Positions 31,801 through 40,966 of a stretch of 64,000 nucleotides of DNA are shown here, piece after piece (the stretch's first letter is position 1; each line of letters begins with the position of its first letter). The stretch is taken from positions 1-64,000 of the forward strand of contig DASZOM010000009.1 in assembly GCA_035550735.1 (NCBI GenBank), read 5' to 3'. The stretch is from JANQRA01 sp035550735 (GTDB taxonomy: Bacteria > Actinomycetota > Acidimicrobiia > Spongiisociales > ZC4RG35). A program made the translations under genes and the position numbers. The notes beneath the pieces were generated by a model that worked only from the letters and a program-made list of their open reading frames with translations, had not been told where the DNA came from and searched no databases.

Positions 31801-32673
31801 AGGATGCGACGTCTCCAGGTCGATCTGATCCCGCCACACGCCTGGTTCGTCGGATCGGCGGTGTTCCACTATCTGGGGCCGGCGTTCGCAGTGCTTCTCT
31901 TCGCCCGGGTGCCCGTGGGTGGCGTGGCATGGCTTCGGATCGCGTCCGCAGCCCTGATCTTCGCCATTTGGCGAAGGCCGTGGAGGGCCTTCTTCGAGGC
32001 GGGCCCGCAGACCCGGCGGCTGATCGTCCAGTTGGGTGTGGTCTTCGCCGTCATGAACTACAGCTTCTACCTGGCGATCGACCTGCTCCCCCTAGGCACG
32101 GTGGCGTCGATCGAGTTCGTCGGACCCGTCCTCCTCGCTCTGATCGGCGTCCGCAGCGGGCGGAACCTCGCCGCGTTGGCGTTCACCGTCTCCGGGGTCT
32201 ATCTCCTCACCGGAATTCATCTCGAGGGAAATGCGGCCGGGTTCGCATGGGCCGTCGCCAACGCCGCCCTGTTCGCCCTCTACATCGTCCTGGCACACCG
32301 TCTCTCCAGGGTGGACCCGGCGAGCAGTCCCATCGATCGGCTGGGAGCGTCGATGCTGATCGCGGGAGTGGTCATCACTCCGCTCGCGTTCATGGAAGCC
32401 TCCTCCGCGGTCTTCGATCCGATCGCCCTGGGAGCAGGTGTCGGAATCGGTGTCAGCTCGTCGGTCATCCCCTATGTCTTCGACCAATTCGCCATGACAC
32501 GACTCCCCAGACCGACCTACGCCCTCTTCGTCGCCCTCCTCCCGGCCACGGCGGTGGTGATCGGGGTGGTCGTTCTCGCTCAGATCCCCTCCTTGGCCGA
32601 GATAGCCGCGGTTCTCCTGGTGGTCCTAGGGGTAGCGGTGCATCGGGAACCGGTCGCTCTTCAACAGCACTGA
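31777..32673 (+). CDS. EamA/RhtA-like DMT-superfamily exporter
   Basis: A protein of about 298 residues with ten hydrophobic helices in two EamA repeats, resembling RhtA-type amino-acid exporters (the FVGPVLLAL and GASMLIAG segments). ATG 31777 fits a leaderless start; ATG 31804 gives a shorter form, but the Shine-Dalgarno-like AGAGGAGG abuts it too closely. The divergent CGNR regulator probably controls it. Substrate unknown. Confidence 0.8.
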   Translation: MVLFTGERRMRRLQVDLIPPHAWFVGSAVFHYLGPAFAVLLFARVPVGGVAWLRIASAALIFAIWRRPWRAFFEAGPQTRRLIVQLGVVFAVMNYSFYLAIDLLPLGTVASIEFVGPVLLALIGVRSGRNLAALAFTVSGVYLLTGIHLEGNAAGFAWAVANAALFALYIVLAHRLSRVDPASSPIDRLGASMLIAGVVITPLAFMEASSAVFDPIALGAGVGIGVSSSVIPYVFDQFAMTRLPRPTYALFVALLPATAVVIGVVVLAQIPSLAEIAAVLLVVLGVAVHREPVALQQH

Positions 32674-32692
32674 CACGCGCGAGCGGATCGGC

Positions 32693-33343
32693 TCATCGCC
32701 GGTGAGCATCTCCGAGGTGACGGCGGAACCAGTCCAGGGCGAGATCGGCCACCTCTTCGAGCTTGCCCGGCTCCTCGAAGAGATGGGTGGCGCCGGCGAT
32801 CAGCGTCAGGTCGCTCCGCCCGTTGAGATGGGTGAGGGAGTCCAGATTCAGTCGAAGAACCTCGGGGTCGTCGCCACCCACGATGAGGAGCACGGCTGCG
32901 TCCACCCGCTCCAGATCGGGGCCTGCCAGGTCGGTTCGGCCCCCGCGTGACACCACCGCGGCGATCGACTCCGGTCGATGCGCGGCGGCTCTCAATGCAG
33001 CCGCTGCCCCGGTGGACGCTCCGAAGAGACCGATGATGCTGCCGGGCTCTCTCTTCTCCACCCAGTGCGTCGCCTCGATCAGACGATTGGTGAGCAGCTC
33101 GATGTCGAAACGGTGCTCCCTGGTGACCAGGTCGACACGCTCCTCGGGCTCGGTCAAGAGATCCAGCAAGAGGGTTTGCATGCCACCTGCCTCGAGGACC
33201 GCTGCCACCTGACGGTTTCGCCGACTGTGCCGGCTGGACCCGCTGCCGTGGGCGAAGACCACCATCGGGCTCCCCGGCTCGCCACCGAGCGTGGCGGCAA
33301 CCTCACCGCCGCTCGCGAGAGGGATCGCTACCTCGGTCTGCAT
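32693..33343 (-). CDS. Alpha/beta hydrolase (dienelactone hydrolase-like)
   Basis: A 216-residue hydrolase with FAHGSGSSRHS oxyanion region near residue 30, nucleophile elbow LFGASTGAAAA near 107 and a late His in GATHLFEEPG. Related proteins often accompany phosphoribosyltransferases; none is present here. Substrate unknown. The gene is convergent with the RhtA-like exporter gene. Confidence 0.8.
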   Translation of the reverse strand: MQTEVAIPLASGGEVAATLGGEPGSPMVVFAHGSGSSRHSRRNRQVAAVLEAGGMQTLLLDLLTEPEERVDLVTREHRFDIELLTNRLIEATHWVEKREPGSIIGLFGASTGAAAALRAAAHRPESIAAVVSRGGRTDLAGPDLERVDAAVLLIVGGDDPEVLRLNLDSLTHLNGRSDLTLIAGATHLFEEPGKLEEVADLALDWFRRHLGDAHRR

Positions 33344-33419
33344 CGAGCCTCCTACCCGGCCGTCGGCACCGGAAAACGGTGAGGTTTACCGGCACCGGCC
33401 CCAGGGCAATCGCGCGTCG

Positions 33420-34322
33420 ATGGCTATCACCGATCGGGGCGCGGCGGCGGTCAGGTTCGCACTCATCACGGTCGCCGTTCTCGCCGTGCAAATGTTGACA
33501 GCACCTCCTGCCCGGGCTGCGACCCTCGCCGCGGAACCGTCCTCCGGGCCCCCGGGGTCGACGGTCGGGATCCGGGGTGAGGGCTTCTCGCCGCTGCAGG
33601 AGGTGCGGCTCTGCTGGGACCACGAGCGGTGTCGTGACCTGGGTGGGGCTCGCCCCGGCCCGGATGGCGCCATCTCGGTCACGATCCAGATCCCCTACGA
33701 CGCCGGAGCAGGCAGCCACGCGATCGTCGCTTGCCAACGGTTGCTGTTCTGGTCGTGCGATTCCACCGGTTTCGAAGTGGTCGCGCCCACCACGACCACC
33801 ACGAGCACCACGACCACGACAACCACCACGACCACGACAACCACCACGACCACGACCACCACGACGCCACCGACGACAACCACAACCGCGGCACCCGCCG
33901 CCACCACCACTCAGCCCCCCACCACGACTCAGCCCCCCACCACGACTCAGCCTTCCGCCACCGTCACCACGGGGTCACCGGCCAGCACCGCACCCGACAG
34001 CACGGCCGAGCCGCCGGCCAGTGATCCAGCGCCGGAGTCGGAGGGGGTCACCACGACCTCCATCGACGACGAGGTGCTGGCGGCGCCGGGTCTCCGCCCC
34101 CCCGACGACCGCCCGCGCCTCCCCTTGCAGACCGACCCCACCGGGTCGATGCCCGAAGCTCGGGAAGACAACGGCGGGACACCGGCCGTGGACGCCGGTG
34201 GGAACGATTTGCTGATCGCCTCACTGGCGGCAGCCGGGGCCGGGGTCATCCTGTGGGGGGCGGACCGGCTGATCAAGGGCGACCGGCGCCGCTACATGCC
34301 CACCTGGGCCCGCAACCGCTGA
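33420..34322 (+). CDS. Secreted Thr/Pro-rich surface protein with C-terminal membrane helix
   Basis: A 300-residue exported protein. A signal peptide ends near PARAA, and a small IPT/TIG-like domain (about 36-120, with GPPGSTVGIRGEGF) is followed by about 30 threonines, two 6-residue PPTTTQ-like repeats and a flexible linker. One helix near the C-terminus (LLIASLAAAGAGVILWGADR) and a basic tail anchor it. The Thr/Pro region is a wall-spanning stalk, probably O-glycosylated. The start is ATG 33420. Confidence 0.7.
   Translation: MAITDRGAAAVRFALITVAVLAVQMLTAPPARAATLAAEPSSGPPGSTVGIRGEGFSPLQEVRLCWDHERCRDLGGARPGPDGAISVTIQIPYDAGAGSHAIVACQRLLFWSCDSTGFEVVAPTTTTTSTTTTTTTTTTTTTTTTTTTTPPTTTTTAAPAATTTQPPTTTQPPTTTQPSATVTTGSPASTAPDSTAEPPASDPAPESEGVTTTSIDDEVLAAPGLRPPDDRPRLPLQTDPTGSMPEAREDNGGTPAVDAGGNDLLIASLAAAGAGVILWGADRLIKGDRRRYMPTWARNR
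33787..33950 (+). repeat. Low-complexity threonine-codon repeat and 18-bp tandem units
   Basis: ACC/ACG/ACA codons alternate for about 80 bases, followed by an 18-bp unit (ACTCAGCCCCCCACCACG) present twice at 33909-33944. Both encode the stalk of the surface protein and are prone to length change. Confidence 0.8.
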
Positions 34323-34328
34323 GCCGGC

Positions 34329-35147
34329 TCAGACGAGCGTGTATCGGTCCTCCTCGACCCTAACCCGCTTCCACCGGAGCACGACCATCCCCACCAGGAC
34401 CACGGCAATCGACACCCAGGCGTTCCTGGAGAGGCCCAGCAGCCGGTAGGTGGTGTCGGTGCGGATCAGCTCCATGAGGAAGCGGATCACGCCGTAGCCG
34501 ACGAAATAGACCCCTACCAGACGGCCACGGAGCGAGGGATAGCGGTTTCCGACCCAGATGATGAAGAAGGCGAGAGCGGCGTCCCAGAGCGACTCGTAGA
34601 GAAACGTGGGATGGAACGTCTCCGATTGGGCGAACTGCGGCGGTCTGAATTCGGGAGCGATCTCGAGGGCCCAGGGAAGATCGGTAGGGGTGCCGAAGAG
34701 CTCCTGGTTGAAGTAATTCCCCCATCGGCCCAGGGCCTGGGCGAAGGGGACCGCCGGGGCCACCGAGTCGAGGAAGTCGGGCAGGCTCGCCCCCCATCTC
34801 CTGGTGTAGACGAAGATGACGATCGCCCCCAGGGTCAACCCCCCGTACAGGGCGAGACCGCCCTCCCAGACCGCGATCACCTTCCACCACTCCCCCTCGA
34901 AACGGGAGAGATGGGTCGACACGTACGCGAGCCGGGCGCCGAGGAACCCGAAGAGCACGACCCGGATCACGATCCGCTCCGCCACCTCGGCGTCTCCGCC
35001 CCGGGCGACGAACCGGTTTCGGGTCACGATCCAGGCGATGACGACACCGGTCATGATCAGGATTCCGTAGAACGTCACCCGCAGCGGGCCGATGTGGAAG
35101 TCGTTGAAGGGCGGGGACGGGATCGAGGCGAGAATGCCGATGATCAT
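34329..35147 (-). CDS. lgt: Prolipoprotein diacylglyceryl transferase
   Basis: A 272-residue, seven-helix membrane enzyme that transfers diacylglycerol to the lipobox cysteine. The signature GRWGNYFNQELFG and the HPTFLYESLWD motif are intact, as is YGGLTLGA. It would process the lipoproteins found in this window. The ATG overlaps the CtaG-like stop by four bases, so translation is coupled. Confidence 0.95.
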   Translation of the reverse strand: MIIGILASIPSPPFNDFHIGPLRVTFYGILIMTGVVIAWIVTRNRFVARGGDAEVAERIVIRVVLFGFLGARLAYVSTHLSRFEGEWWKVIAVWEGGLALYGGLTLGAIVIFVYTRRWGASLPDFLDSVAPAVPFAQALGRWGNYFNQELFGTPTDLPWALEIAPEFRPPQFAQSETFHPTFLYESLWDAALAFFIIWVGNRYPSLRGRLVGVYFVGYGVIRFLMELIRTDTTYRLLGLSRNAWVSIAVVLVGMVVLRWKRVRVEEDRYTLV

Positions 35148-35944
35148 GCGGTCTGGGCCTCCTGAGCGGACCACCGGAACCAGAGCACCGCGATCGTGGT
35201 CCAGACCACGGGAATGGTGGCGATCTTCATGATGATCCCGGCCAACTGCTGGTCCTCGATCGCGGTCAACGATCCGATACGGGGGGCCAGCTCGTAGATG
35301 CTGTAGATCGGGATCGAGGTGAAGGTGAGGAAGCTCGCCGGGATGACCGCCACCACGCTGGTGGTGACGAAGAGATAGGCCATCTTCGCCCAGGATGAAG
35401 AGGCCCGGCCCTCGGGAAGTGGCGAGAGCACCGGGAGCCAGAGGACGAACCCGGCGGCCAGCCACAACACGTCCATGGCGAACGAGCCGAATTGGTTGGT
35501 GCGAAGCAGCGCGACGGTCCCGGGGGCGTGGGTGGTGATGAGGACCGTGTTGTAGATGAGGGCGGCTGCCACCACCGACCGTCCCAGCCAGGTCACGGTG
35601 CGCTCCGCCCATCGGGGTCTGGTGATCTTGCGGGCCATCCACTCCGGGATGCCGAGCAAGAGCAGGGGAGCCGAGACCAGGGTGTACAGGAGAAATTGTG
35701 TCATGTGCGCCGAAGCCAGGAATCCGGCGCCGAGTGTGCCGAGAGGCCAGTCGGAGGCGATCCAGAAGACCACCATCCCGGCACAGAACTGGAGCAGCCT
35801 CCTACGGTCGACCGGACCGGGATGACGCCGCACCGCACGGGTGTACAGGACCACCGGGAGCAGGCTGGCCACCCAGATCCCCGGATAGGGGATCCACTCC
35901 CAGCTCCAGGGGCGGGCCAGAGCCGTGCACCACCAGGTGATCAT
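35144..35944 (-). CDS. Cytochrome c oxidase assembly protein, caa3-type CtaG family
   Basis: A 266-residue protein with about seven membrane helices and the CtaG (PF09678-like) pattern: WPLGTLGAGFLASAHMTQF near residue 70 and SPLLLLG-like segments. Family members help copper insertion into haem-copper oxidase. PCuAC and SCO1 genes lie just upstream on the same strand, completing a copper-assembly set. First gene of the lgt operon. Confidence 0.75.
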   Translation of the reverse strand: MITWWCTALARPWSWEWIPYPGIWVASLLPVVLYTRAVRRHPGPVDRRRLLQFCAGMVVFWIASDWPLGTLGAGFLASAHMTQFLLYTLVSAPLLLLGIPEWMARKITRPRWAERTVTWLGRSVVAAALIYNTVLITTHAPGTVALLRTNQFGSFAMDVLWLAAGFVLWLPVLSPLPEGRASSSWAKMAYLFVTTSVVAVIPASFLTFTSIPIYSIYELAPRIGSLTAIEDQQLAGIIMKIATIPVVWTTIAVLWFRWSAQEAQTA

Positions 35945-36018
35945 CTAATGACCCTCACATCAGCCTTCACAAGGCATCTTCCACCATGTCCGGGCGTGCG
36001 CACAACTCCACATCCGAC

Positions 36019-36453
36019 TCAGCCGTCGTGACCCATGGTCGCACCCGGCGCCACCACCTCGGCCTCGACGACCATCTCTCCGGCCTGCTCCCAGACCAAC
36101 GTCACCTGTACCCGATCTCCAACCTGCAACCGGTCCACACCGGTCAACATCAGGTGGTATCCGGCCGGCTCCAGCATCAGGGAGCCTGCGGCGTCGAGAG
36201 CGATGGCGTCGACGGGACGCATGCTCGTCGTGCCGTCGGCGTCGACGACGGTCTCGTGCAAGACGACAGCCTCGGCGACGTCGGTCCTGGCGCCGACGAG
36301 ACGATCCTCCTCACCGCCGGTGGCCCTCAGGTAGAGCGCCGCGTTGGGCCCGGTGGGCTGTCCGATGCGGACATTCGTCACCTCGATCACGGTGCCCCCG
36401 GCACCACAGCCCACCAGCACTGCCATGGTCAGCACCGTCAGGGCCCCCCTCAT
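36019..36453 (-). CDS. PCuAC-type periplasmic copper chaperone (lipoprotein)
   Basis: A 144-residue lipoprotein with lipobox LVGC near residue 15. The copper-binding pattern of the family is visible: HETVV, MRPVD, then GYHLMLTGV, with His/Met ligands, and a terminal MGHDG. It should deliver copper to the CuA site of cytochrome oxidase with SCO1, whose stop lies one base upstream. Confidence 0.85.
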   Translation of the reverse strand: MRGALTVLTMAVLVGCGAGGTVIEVTNVRIGQPTGPNAALYLRATGGEEDRLVGARTDVAEAVVLHETVVDADGTTSMRPVDAIALDAAGSLMLEPAGYHLMLTGVDRLQVGDRVQVTLVWEQAGEMVVEAEVVAPGATMGHDG

Positions 36454-36454
36454 C

Positions 36455-37072
36455 TCACGTGCCTTTCAAGCCGGCGAGGATCCCGAGGTCATTGGTCCAC
36501 TGGCTCTGCCGGGTCCCGGCGGGGTAGATGGAGTGATTGAGGCCATCCGGGGCATAGGCGATGACCCAGCCGGCATGGTCCACGGCATAGTCCTCACCCT
36601 CCCCGACGAACTGGGCAGGAGGAACACCTGCAGCCTCCTGCGCGGCCTCCAGCTCCTTACCGGAGCCGGTGAGACCGACGAACCGGGGGTCGAAGTTGTC
36701 GAGGAACGCCCTGATCTCCCCGGGGCTGTCCCGCCCCGGGTCCACCGAGACGAACACCACTTCGGCGTCGCGGGCCACGTCCGGGATCTTGTCGAAGGTC
36801 TCTGCGATCTGGGCGAGATGCACCGGGCAGATATCCGGGCAGTTGAGGTATCCGAAGTAGAGCAGGGTGAGCTTGCCCTCCGTCTCCGCGGCGAAGTCGT
36901 AGTGGTCGCCTTCGGTGTCGGTGAGGACGAATTCGGGCCTGGGTTGCGGCGATTCGACGACAACACCCTGCAGCTCCCCCGTGGAGACGTCACGGCCACA
37001 GGCGGTCATCGCAACACAGGCGAGCAACAGGATCGCCACCATCGATCGAGGTCCGAACCTGTGTGATCCCAC
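36455..37072 (-). CDS. SCO1/SenC-family copper chaperone
   Basis: A protein of about 205 residues with a thioredoxin fold. The copper-binding CPDICP motif is near residue 98, with a His ligand in the later DHAGWV region. The N-terminus has a lipobox-like segment (AMTAC). GTG 37072 would give a positively charged n-region before the signal helix; ATG 37042 is the alternative. It acts with the PCuAC chaperone on cytochrome c oxidase. Confidence 0.85.
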   Translation of the reverse strand: MGSHRFGPRSMVAILLLACVAMTACGRDVSTGELQGVVVESPQPRPEFVLTDTEGDHYDFAAETEGKLTLLYFGYLNCPDICPVHLAQIAETFDKIPDVARDAEVVFVSVDPGRDSPGEIRAFLDNFDPRFVGLTGSGKELEAAQEAAGVPPAQFVGEGEDYAVDHAGWVIAYAPDGLNHSIYPAGTRQSQWTNDLGILAGLKGT

Positions 37073-37173
37073 GGGCCAATGGTGCCTCGCCGCGGCGGCT
37101 ATCCGGAAGACGGGGGTTGCCCGCGGACGCCCCGACTCTCGATCACGGGTCCGGCGGCAATACAGTGTCCGAC

Positions 37174-37293
37174 GTGAAACGGTTCTCACCTCTCGTGTTG
37201 GCGGCTGTCGCGGTCGCCGCCGCCATCGCCTGGGCACGTTCGTCCCAGGTCGTCGAGGCGGACGAGGACTGGACGCCGGTCCAGCCTTCGTGA
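37174..37293 (+). CDS. Small single-helix membrane protein
   Basis: A 39-residue peptide with KRF, one hydrophobic helix and an acidic EDWTPV tail, a layout seen in tiny actinobacterial membrane proteins. TACAGT at 37161-37166 lies seven bases before GTG 37174, which fits a leaderless start; GTG 37165 is less likely. The stop overlaps the next GTG by four bases. Function unknown. Confidence 0.5.
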   Translation: MKRFSPLVLAAVAVAAAIAWARSSQVVEADEDWTPVQPS

Positions 37294-37931
37294 AGGTCGG
37301 CGTCCTCGTCACCGGCGAGATCGCCGTCCGGGCCGCCCATTCGCTTCAGGCCCATCCGACGGTAGACGAGGTGGTGGTCATCGGCCCCGCCAAGTCACGC
37401 AGCTTCGAGGTGGTCGACGACCCCGCCGGGTGCGATCTCCTCGTCGGCAACGGCCCGAAGGCGCCTTCCCTCGCCCGACGACACGGGATCGGGCTGGTGT
37501 GGGACGGAGAGGGCCCGCTCGACGGGGTGGCGGTGTGGGGGGCGTCGCCGGTTGGCGTGGCCCTGGCCCTCGCCGCCCGCGAGCCCGACCCCCGGCTGGT
37601 GGCCGTGGCCCATCCCGACATCGAGGAGTCTTCGTCCACCAGGGAGACGCGGTTCCCCGACCCGGTCGGCCGTCTCGCCGTGCGGGACGGCTCCTTCGGC
37701 GGGAGACCGGTGGCCCTGGCCCACTCCGACAACGAATTCGCCGCATGTCTCGCCGTCGGGGCGGACCGGCGGGTGGCGATCGTCGACGACGGCGAGTTCA
37801 TGTCCGGTGTGGCTCTCGGGGCCGGCGCCGTCGTCGCGGGCTCGGAGCCGGGCCCGGTGTGGGACCACGCCCTCGCCTACCTGGAGGCGGTCACCGCGAT
37901 GGGTCTGGTGATGGCCCAGAGCGGGAGCTGA
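37290..37931 (+). CDS. Hypothetical protein with Rossmann-like N-terminus
   Basis: A 213-residue soluble protein that begins KVGVLVTGEIAVRAA, followed by strand-helix alternation and a GASPVGVALALA segment. It looks like a NAD(P)-type Rossmann fold without a recognised active site. It is coupled to the 39-residue membrane peptide by a four-base overlap. No function is proposed. Confidence 0.6.
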   Translation: MKVGVLVTGEIAVRAAHSLQAHPTVDEVVVIGPAKSRSFEVVDDPAGCDLLVGNGPKAPSLARRHGIGLVWDGEGPLDGVAVWGASPVGVALALAAREPDPRLVAVAHPDIEESSSTRETRFPDPVGRLAVRDGSFGGRPVALAHSDNEFAACLAVGADRRVAIVDDGEFMSGVALGAGAVVAGSEPGPVWDHALAYLEAVTAMGLVMAQSGS

Positions 37932-37940
37932 CCCACCCGA

Positions 37941-38456
37941 TCAGGAGATCTTCTTCTCGGCGCGTTCCTCTTCCACCTCGACCTCCTCGGTGGGGAGGTC
38001 GTTCTGGTCCTGGGGGGAGATGACGAGCCCGTTGCCGGTGCGATAGTCGGCCGGCGGGTGCAGCACCTGGGTGGAGGGGACCACAGGGTTCAGGGTCTCC
38101 TCGAGGACCACGACCTCGAGACCACCCACCACGTCGGACACCAGGTTGTAGATGACTGCCACCGCCACCGAGAAGCCGGTCAGGGCAACCCAGCCGACGA
38201 CCGTGCCGAAGATGAGGAAGCGAAGGAACTGCTCAGTGTTGGCGAACGGGTCGGTGCCCTCCTCGATGAGGGTGATCTCGACCATGAAGTCGACGAGTCG
38301 GTCGGGAATGCCCGCCCTGTCGAGAACCGACCAGAAGATGACGGCGCCGAGGATGAAAGCGAGGCTGAGCACGGCCCACACCACGGCGGAGACCTTGAGC
38401 GTGGTCCAGGGGTCGATCTTTCGGATTATTCGCCTGACGCGGCGGACAGTTGCCAT
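37941..38456 (-). CDS. DUF3566 membrane protein
   Basis: A 171-residue protein with two membrane helices (about 20-45 and 80-105) and an acidic tail. DUF3566 genes characteristically sit downstream of gyrA in Actinomycetota, as here, which supports both the call and the phylum. Function unknown. Confidence 0.8.
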   Translation of the reverse strand: MATVRRVRRIIRKIDPWTTLKVSAVVWAVLSLAFILGAVIFWSVLDRAGIPDRLVDFMVEITLIEEGTDPFANTEQFLRFLIFGTVVGWVALTGFSVAVAVIYNLVSDVVGGLEVVVLEETLNPVVPSTQVLHPPADYRTGNGLVISPQDQNDLPTEEVEVEEERAEKKIS

Positions 38457-38531
38457 GCTGGCTCCTGGGTTTGCGAAAAGTCTAAGGGGAGAACGGACCA
38501 GTCCAACGTAACCGAAGTCGCCCGGGGTTCC

Positions 38532-40964
38532 TCACTCGATCTCCTCGGCGATCTTGGCGACAGCCGACAACTCGTTGCCATCACCCACGTCGATCACCTT
38601 GACGCCGGTCGAGTCCCGTTTCTGCCGGCTGATCTTGGCAACCGCCTGGCGGGTGCCCACCCCTGCAGAGGACACGAGGAACACCTCGTCCTCCTTCCTC
38701 ACCGTCATGGCGCCGACCAGGCTGCCCCGGACCTTGGTCAGCTTGAACGCCTTGACACCCATGCCACCGCGGGCCTGCTTGCGGAACTCCTCCATCTCGG
38801 TGCGCTTGCCATACCCACGACTGGTGAGGAGCAACACCTCGTCGCCTTCGTTGTTGGAGACGGCGGCGACGACCTGGTCTCCCTCGCGCAGCTTGATCCC
38901 CCTCACCCCCTGGGTGTCCCGGCCCATGCTGCGCAGGTCGGACTCCTTGAAGCGGATCCCCATCCCCTCCCTGGTGAAGATCAGGATGTCGTTCGACCCG
39001 CTCGAGGTCTTGACACTGACCAGCTCGTCGTCCTCGGAGAGCCGGATCGCCACGAGCGTCGAGTTCCGGGAGTCGTACTCCTTGAACTCGGTCTTCTTGG
39101 CCTGGCCCTTCTTGGTCACCATCACCAGGTAGCGGGCGGTCTCGTAGTCCCGGGTGTCGATGATCGCCTGGATGGTCTCCTCGGGGCCGATCGGGAGCAC
39201 CGACTGCGCCAGCACGCCCTTGGCCGTGCGTGACTGGCGGGGGATGGCGTGGGCTTTGACCCGATGCACCAGGCCCTTGTTGGTGAAGAAGAGCAGATAG
39301 GCGTGGGCGGTGGTGTGGACGAGATGACGCACCACGTCGTCCTCGCTCACCTCGGCCGCCTTGACCCCGCGGCCGCCCCGGCCCTGGGTCTTGTAGGTGG
39401 ACGCCGGGACCGACTTCACGTAACCGGTGGCGGAGACGGTGATGATCAGCTCGTCGTCGGCGATCAGGTCCTCGAGGCTGAGGTCGCCCTCGTCGGGGAC
39501 GATCCGGCTCCTCCGGCCGTCGGCGAACTCCTCCCGGATCGACCCGAGCTCGTCCTCGATGATCGCCCAGCGCCGCTTGGGATCGGCGAGGATCGATTCC
39601 AGATCGGCGATCGTCTCCGCCAGCTCGGCCAGCTCGGTGCGCAGCTTGTCGACCTCGAGTGCGGTGAGCCGCCGCAGCGGCATGTCGAGGATGGCATTCG
39701 CCTGGATCTCTGACAGCTCGAAGCTCGCCATCAGGTTGCCGCGGGCCTCGGCCGTGTCCGCCGATCCACGGATGATCTTGATGACCTCGTCGATGTTGTC
39801 GACGGCGATGATGAGGCCTTCGAGGATGTGGGACCGCGCCTTGGCCTGATCGAGGCGGAACCTGGTCCGACGCTCGATCACCTCCATCTGGTGGTCGAGG
39901 TAGTAGCCGATCATCTCGGCGAGGTTCAGGGTGCGCGGCACCTGGTCGACCAGGGCCACCACGTTGTAGGCGAAGCTGTCCTGGAGCGGGGTTCCCTTGT
40001 AGAGCTGGTTGAGCACCACCTGTGGGACCGCCCCCTGCTTCAGCTCGATGACGAGGCGGATCCCGACCCGGTCCGACGACTCGTTGCGCACCTCGGCGAT
40101 CCCGGTGATCTTCTTGTCCTCGACGAGCTCCTTGACCTTGGCGACGATCCGCTCGATCGACACCTGATATGGAAGCTCGGTGACCACGATCGCGGTCCGG
40201 CCCTTGCGCACCTCCTGGACGTCGCAGACCGCACGGATCTTCACCGAGCCCCGGCCGGTGGTCAGCGCCTCCCGGATCCCGGATGTGCCCACCAGGAACC
40301 CGCCGGTCGGGAAGTCGGGGCCCTTGACGAACTTGAGGAGCTCCTCGGAGTCGGCATCCGGGTTTTCGATCACGTGGAGGGCGGCGTCGATCACCTCCCC
40401 GAGGTTGTGGGGTGGGATGTTGGTCGCCATCCCCACCGCGATCCCCTGCGAGCCGTTGGCCAACAGATTGGGGAAACGGGAGGGGAGGACCGTCGGCTCC
40501 TGGAGCTCGCCGGCGTAGTTGTCGGAGAAGTCGACGGTGTCCTCGTTGATCCCTTCGAGGAGATGGGTGGTCAGCTTGGTGAGACGGCACTCCGTGTACC
40601 GGGAGGCGCCGGGCGGGTCGTCGACGGTCCCGAAGTTCCCCTGGGGGTCGATGAGCAGGTGCCGCATCGAGAAGTCCTGTCCCATGCGGACCAGTGCGTC
40701 GTAGATGGCCTGGTCACCGTGGGGGTGGTAGTTCCCCATGACGTCACCGACGACCTTCGAGCACTTGCGATGCGCCGAAGTGGGGCTGATGTTGTTCTCG
40801 AACATCGAGTAGATGATCCGGCGCTGCACCGGCTTCAGACCGTCCCGCACGTCGGGGAGGGCACGGGAGACGATCACCGACATCGCGTAGTCGATGAAGC
40901 TCGCCTCCATCTCCTTGGTTATCTCCACCTCCGGGGTGGGGCTGGGGCTTCGCTCGTCGGTCAC
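38532..40964 (-). CDS. gyrA: DNA gyrase subunit A
   Basis: An 810-residue subunit with breakage-reunion domain and C-terminal beta-pinwheel (GyrA box QGRGGRG). The catalytic tyrosine is Tyr123 in SRYTECRL; the usual AAMRYTE context reads GASRYTE. The quinolone pocket reads HPHGDQAIYDAL, so the position of E. coli Ser83 is Gln85, while the acidic residue (Asp89) is kept. It starts two bases after gyrB, at ATG 40964. Confidence 0.97.
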   Translation of the reverse strand: MTDERSPSPTPEVEITKEMEASFIDYAMSVIVSRALPDVRDGLKPVQRRIIYSMFENNISPTSAHRKCSKVVGDVMGNYHPHGDQAIYDALVRMGQDFSMRHLLIDPQGNFGTVDDPPGASRYTECRLTKLTTHLLEGINEDTVDFSDNYAGELQEPTVLPSRFPNLLANGSQGIAVGMATNIPPHNLGEVIDAALHVIENPDADSEELLKFVKGPDFPTGGFLVGTSGIREALTTGRGSVKIRAVCDVQEVRKGRTAIVVTELPYQVSIERIVAKVKELVEDKKITGIAEVRNESSDRVGIRLVIELKQGAVPQVVLNQLYKGTPLQDSFAYNVVALVDQVPRTLNLAEMIGYYLDHQMEVIERRTRFRLDQAKARSHILEGLIIAVDNIDEVIKIIRGSADTAEARGNLMASFELSEIQANAILDMPLRRLTALEVDKLRTELAELAETIADLESILADPKRRWAIIEDELGSIREEFADGRRSRIVPDEGDLSLEDLIADDELIITVSATGYVKSVPASTYKTQGRGGRGVKAAEVSEDDVVRHLVHTTAHAYLLFFTNKGLVHRVKAHAIPRQSRTAKGVLAQSVLPIGPEETIQAIIDTRDYETARYLVMVTKKGQAKKTEFKEYDSRNSTLVAIRLSEDDELVSVKTSSGSNDILIFTREGMGIRFKESDLRSMGRDTQGVRGIKLREGDQVVAAVSNNEGDEVLLLTSRGYGKRTEMEEFRKQARGGMGVKAFKLTKVRGSLVGAMTVRKEDEVFLVSSAGVGTRQAVAKISRQKRDSTGVKVIDVGDGNELSAVAKIAEEIE

Positions 40965-40966
40965 AT

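Noticed and set aside
33787..33950. CRISPR or regulatory repeat array
   Set aside because: The repeats are Thr/Pro codons of a surface-protein stalk in a continuous frame.
38581..40590. Second long minus-strand frame inside gyrA
   Set aside because: Out-of-frame reading of gyrA with Arg/Gly/Pro-rich sequence and no domain.
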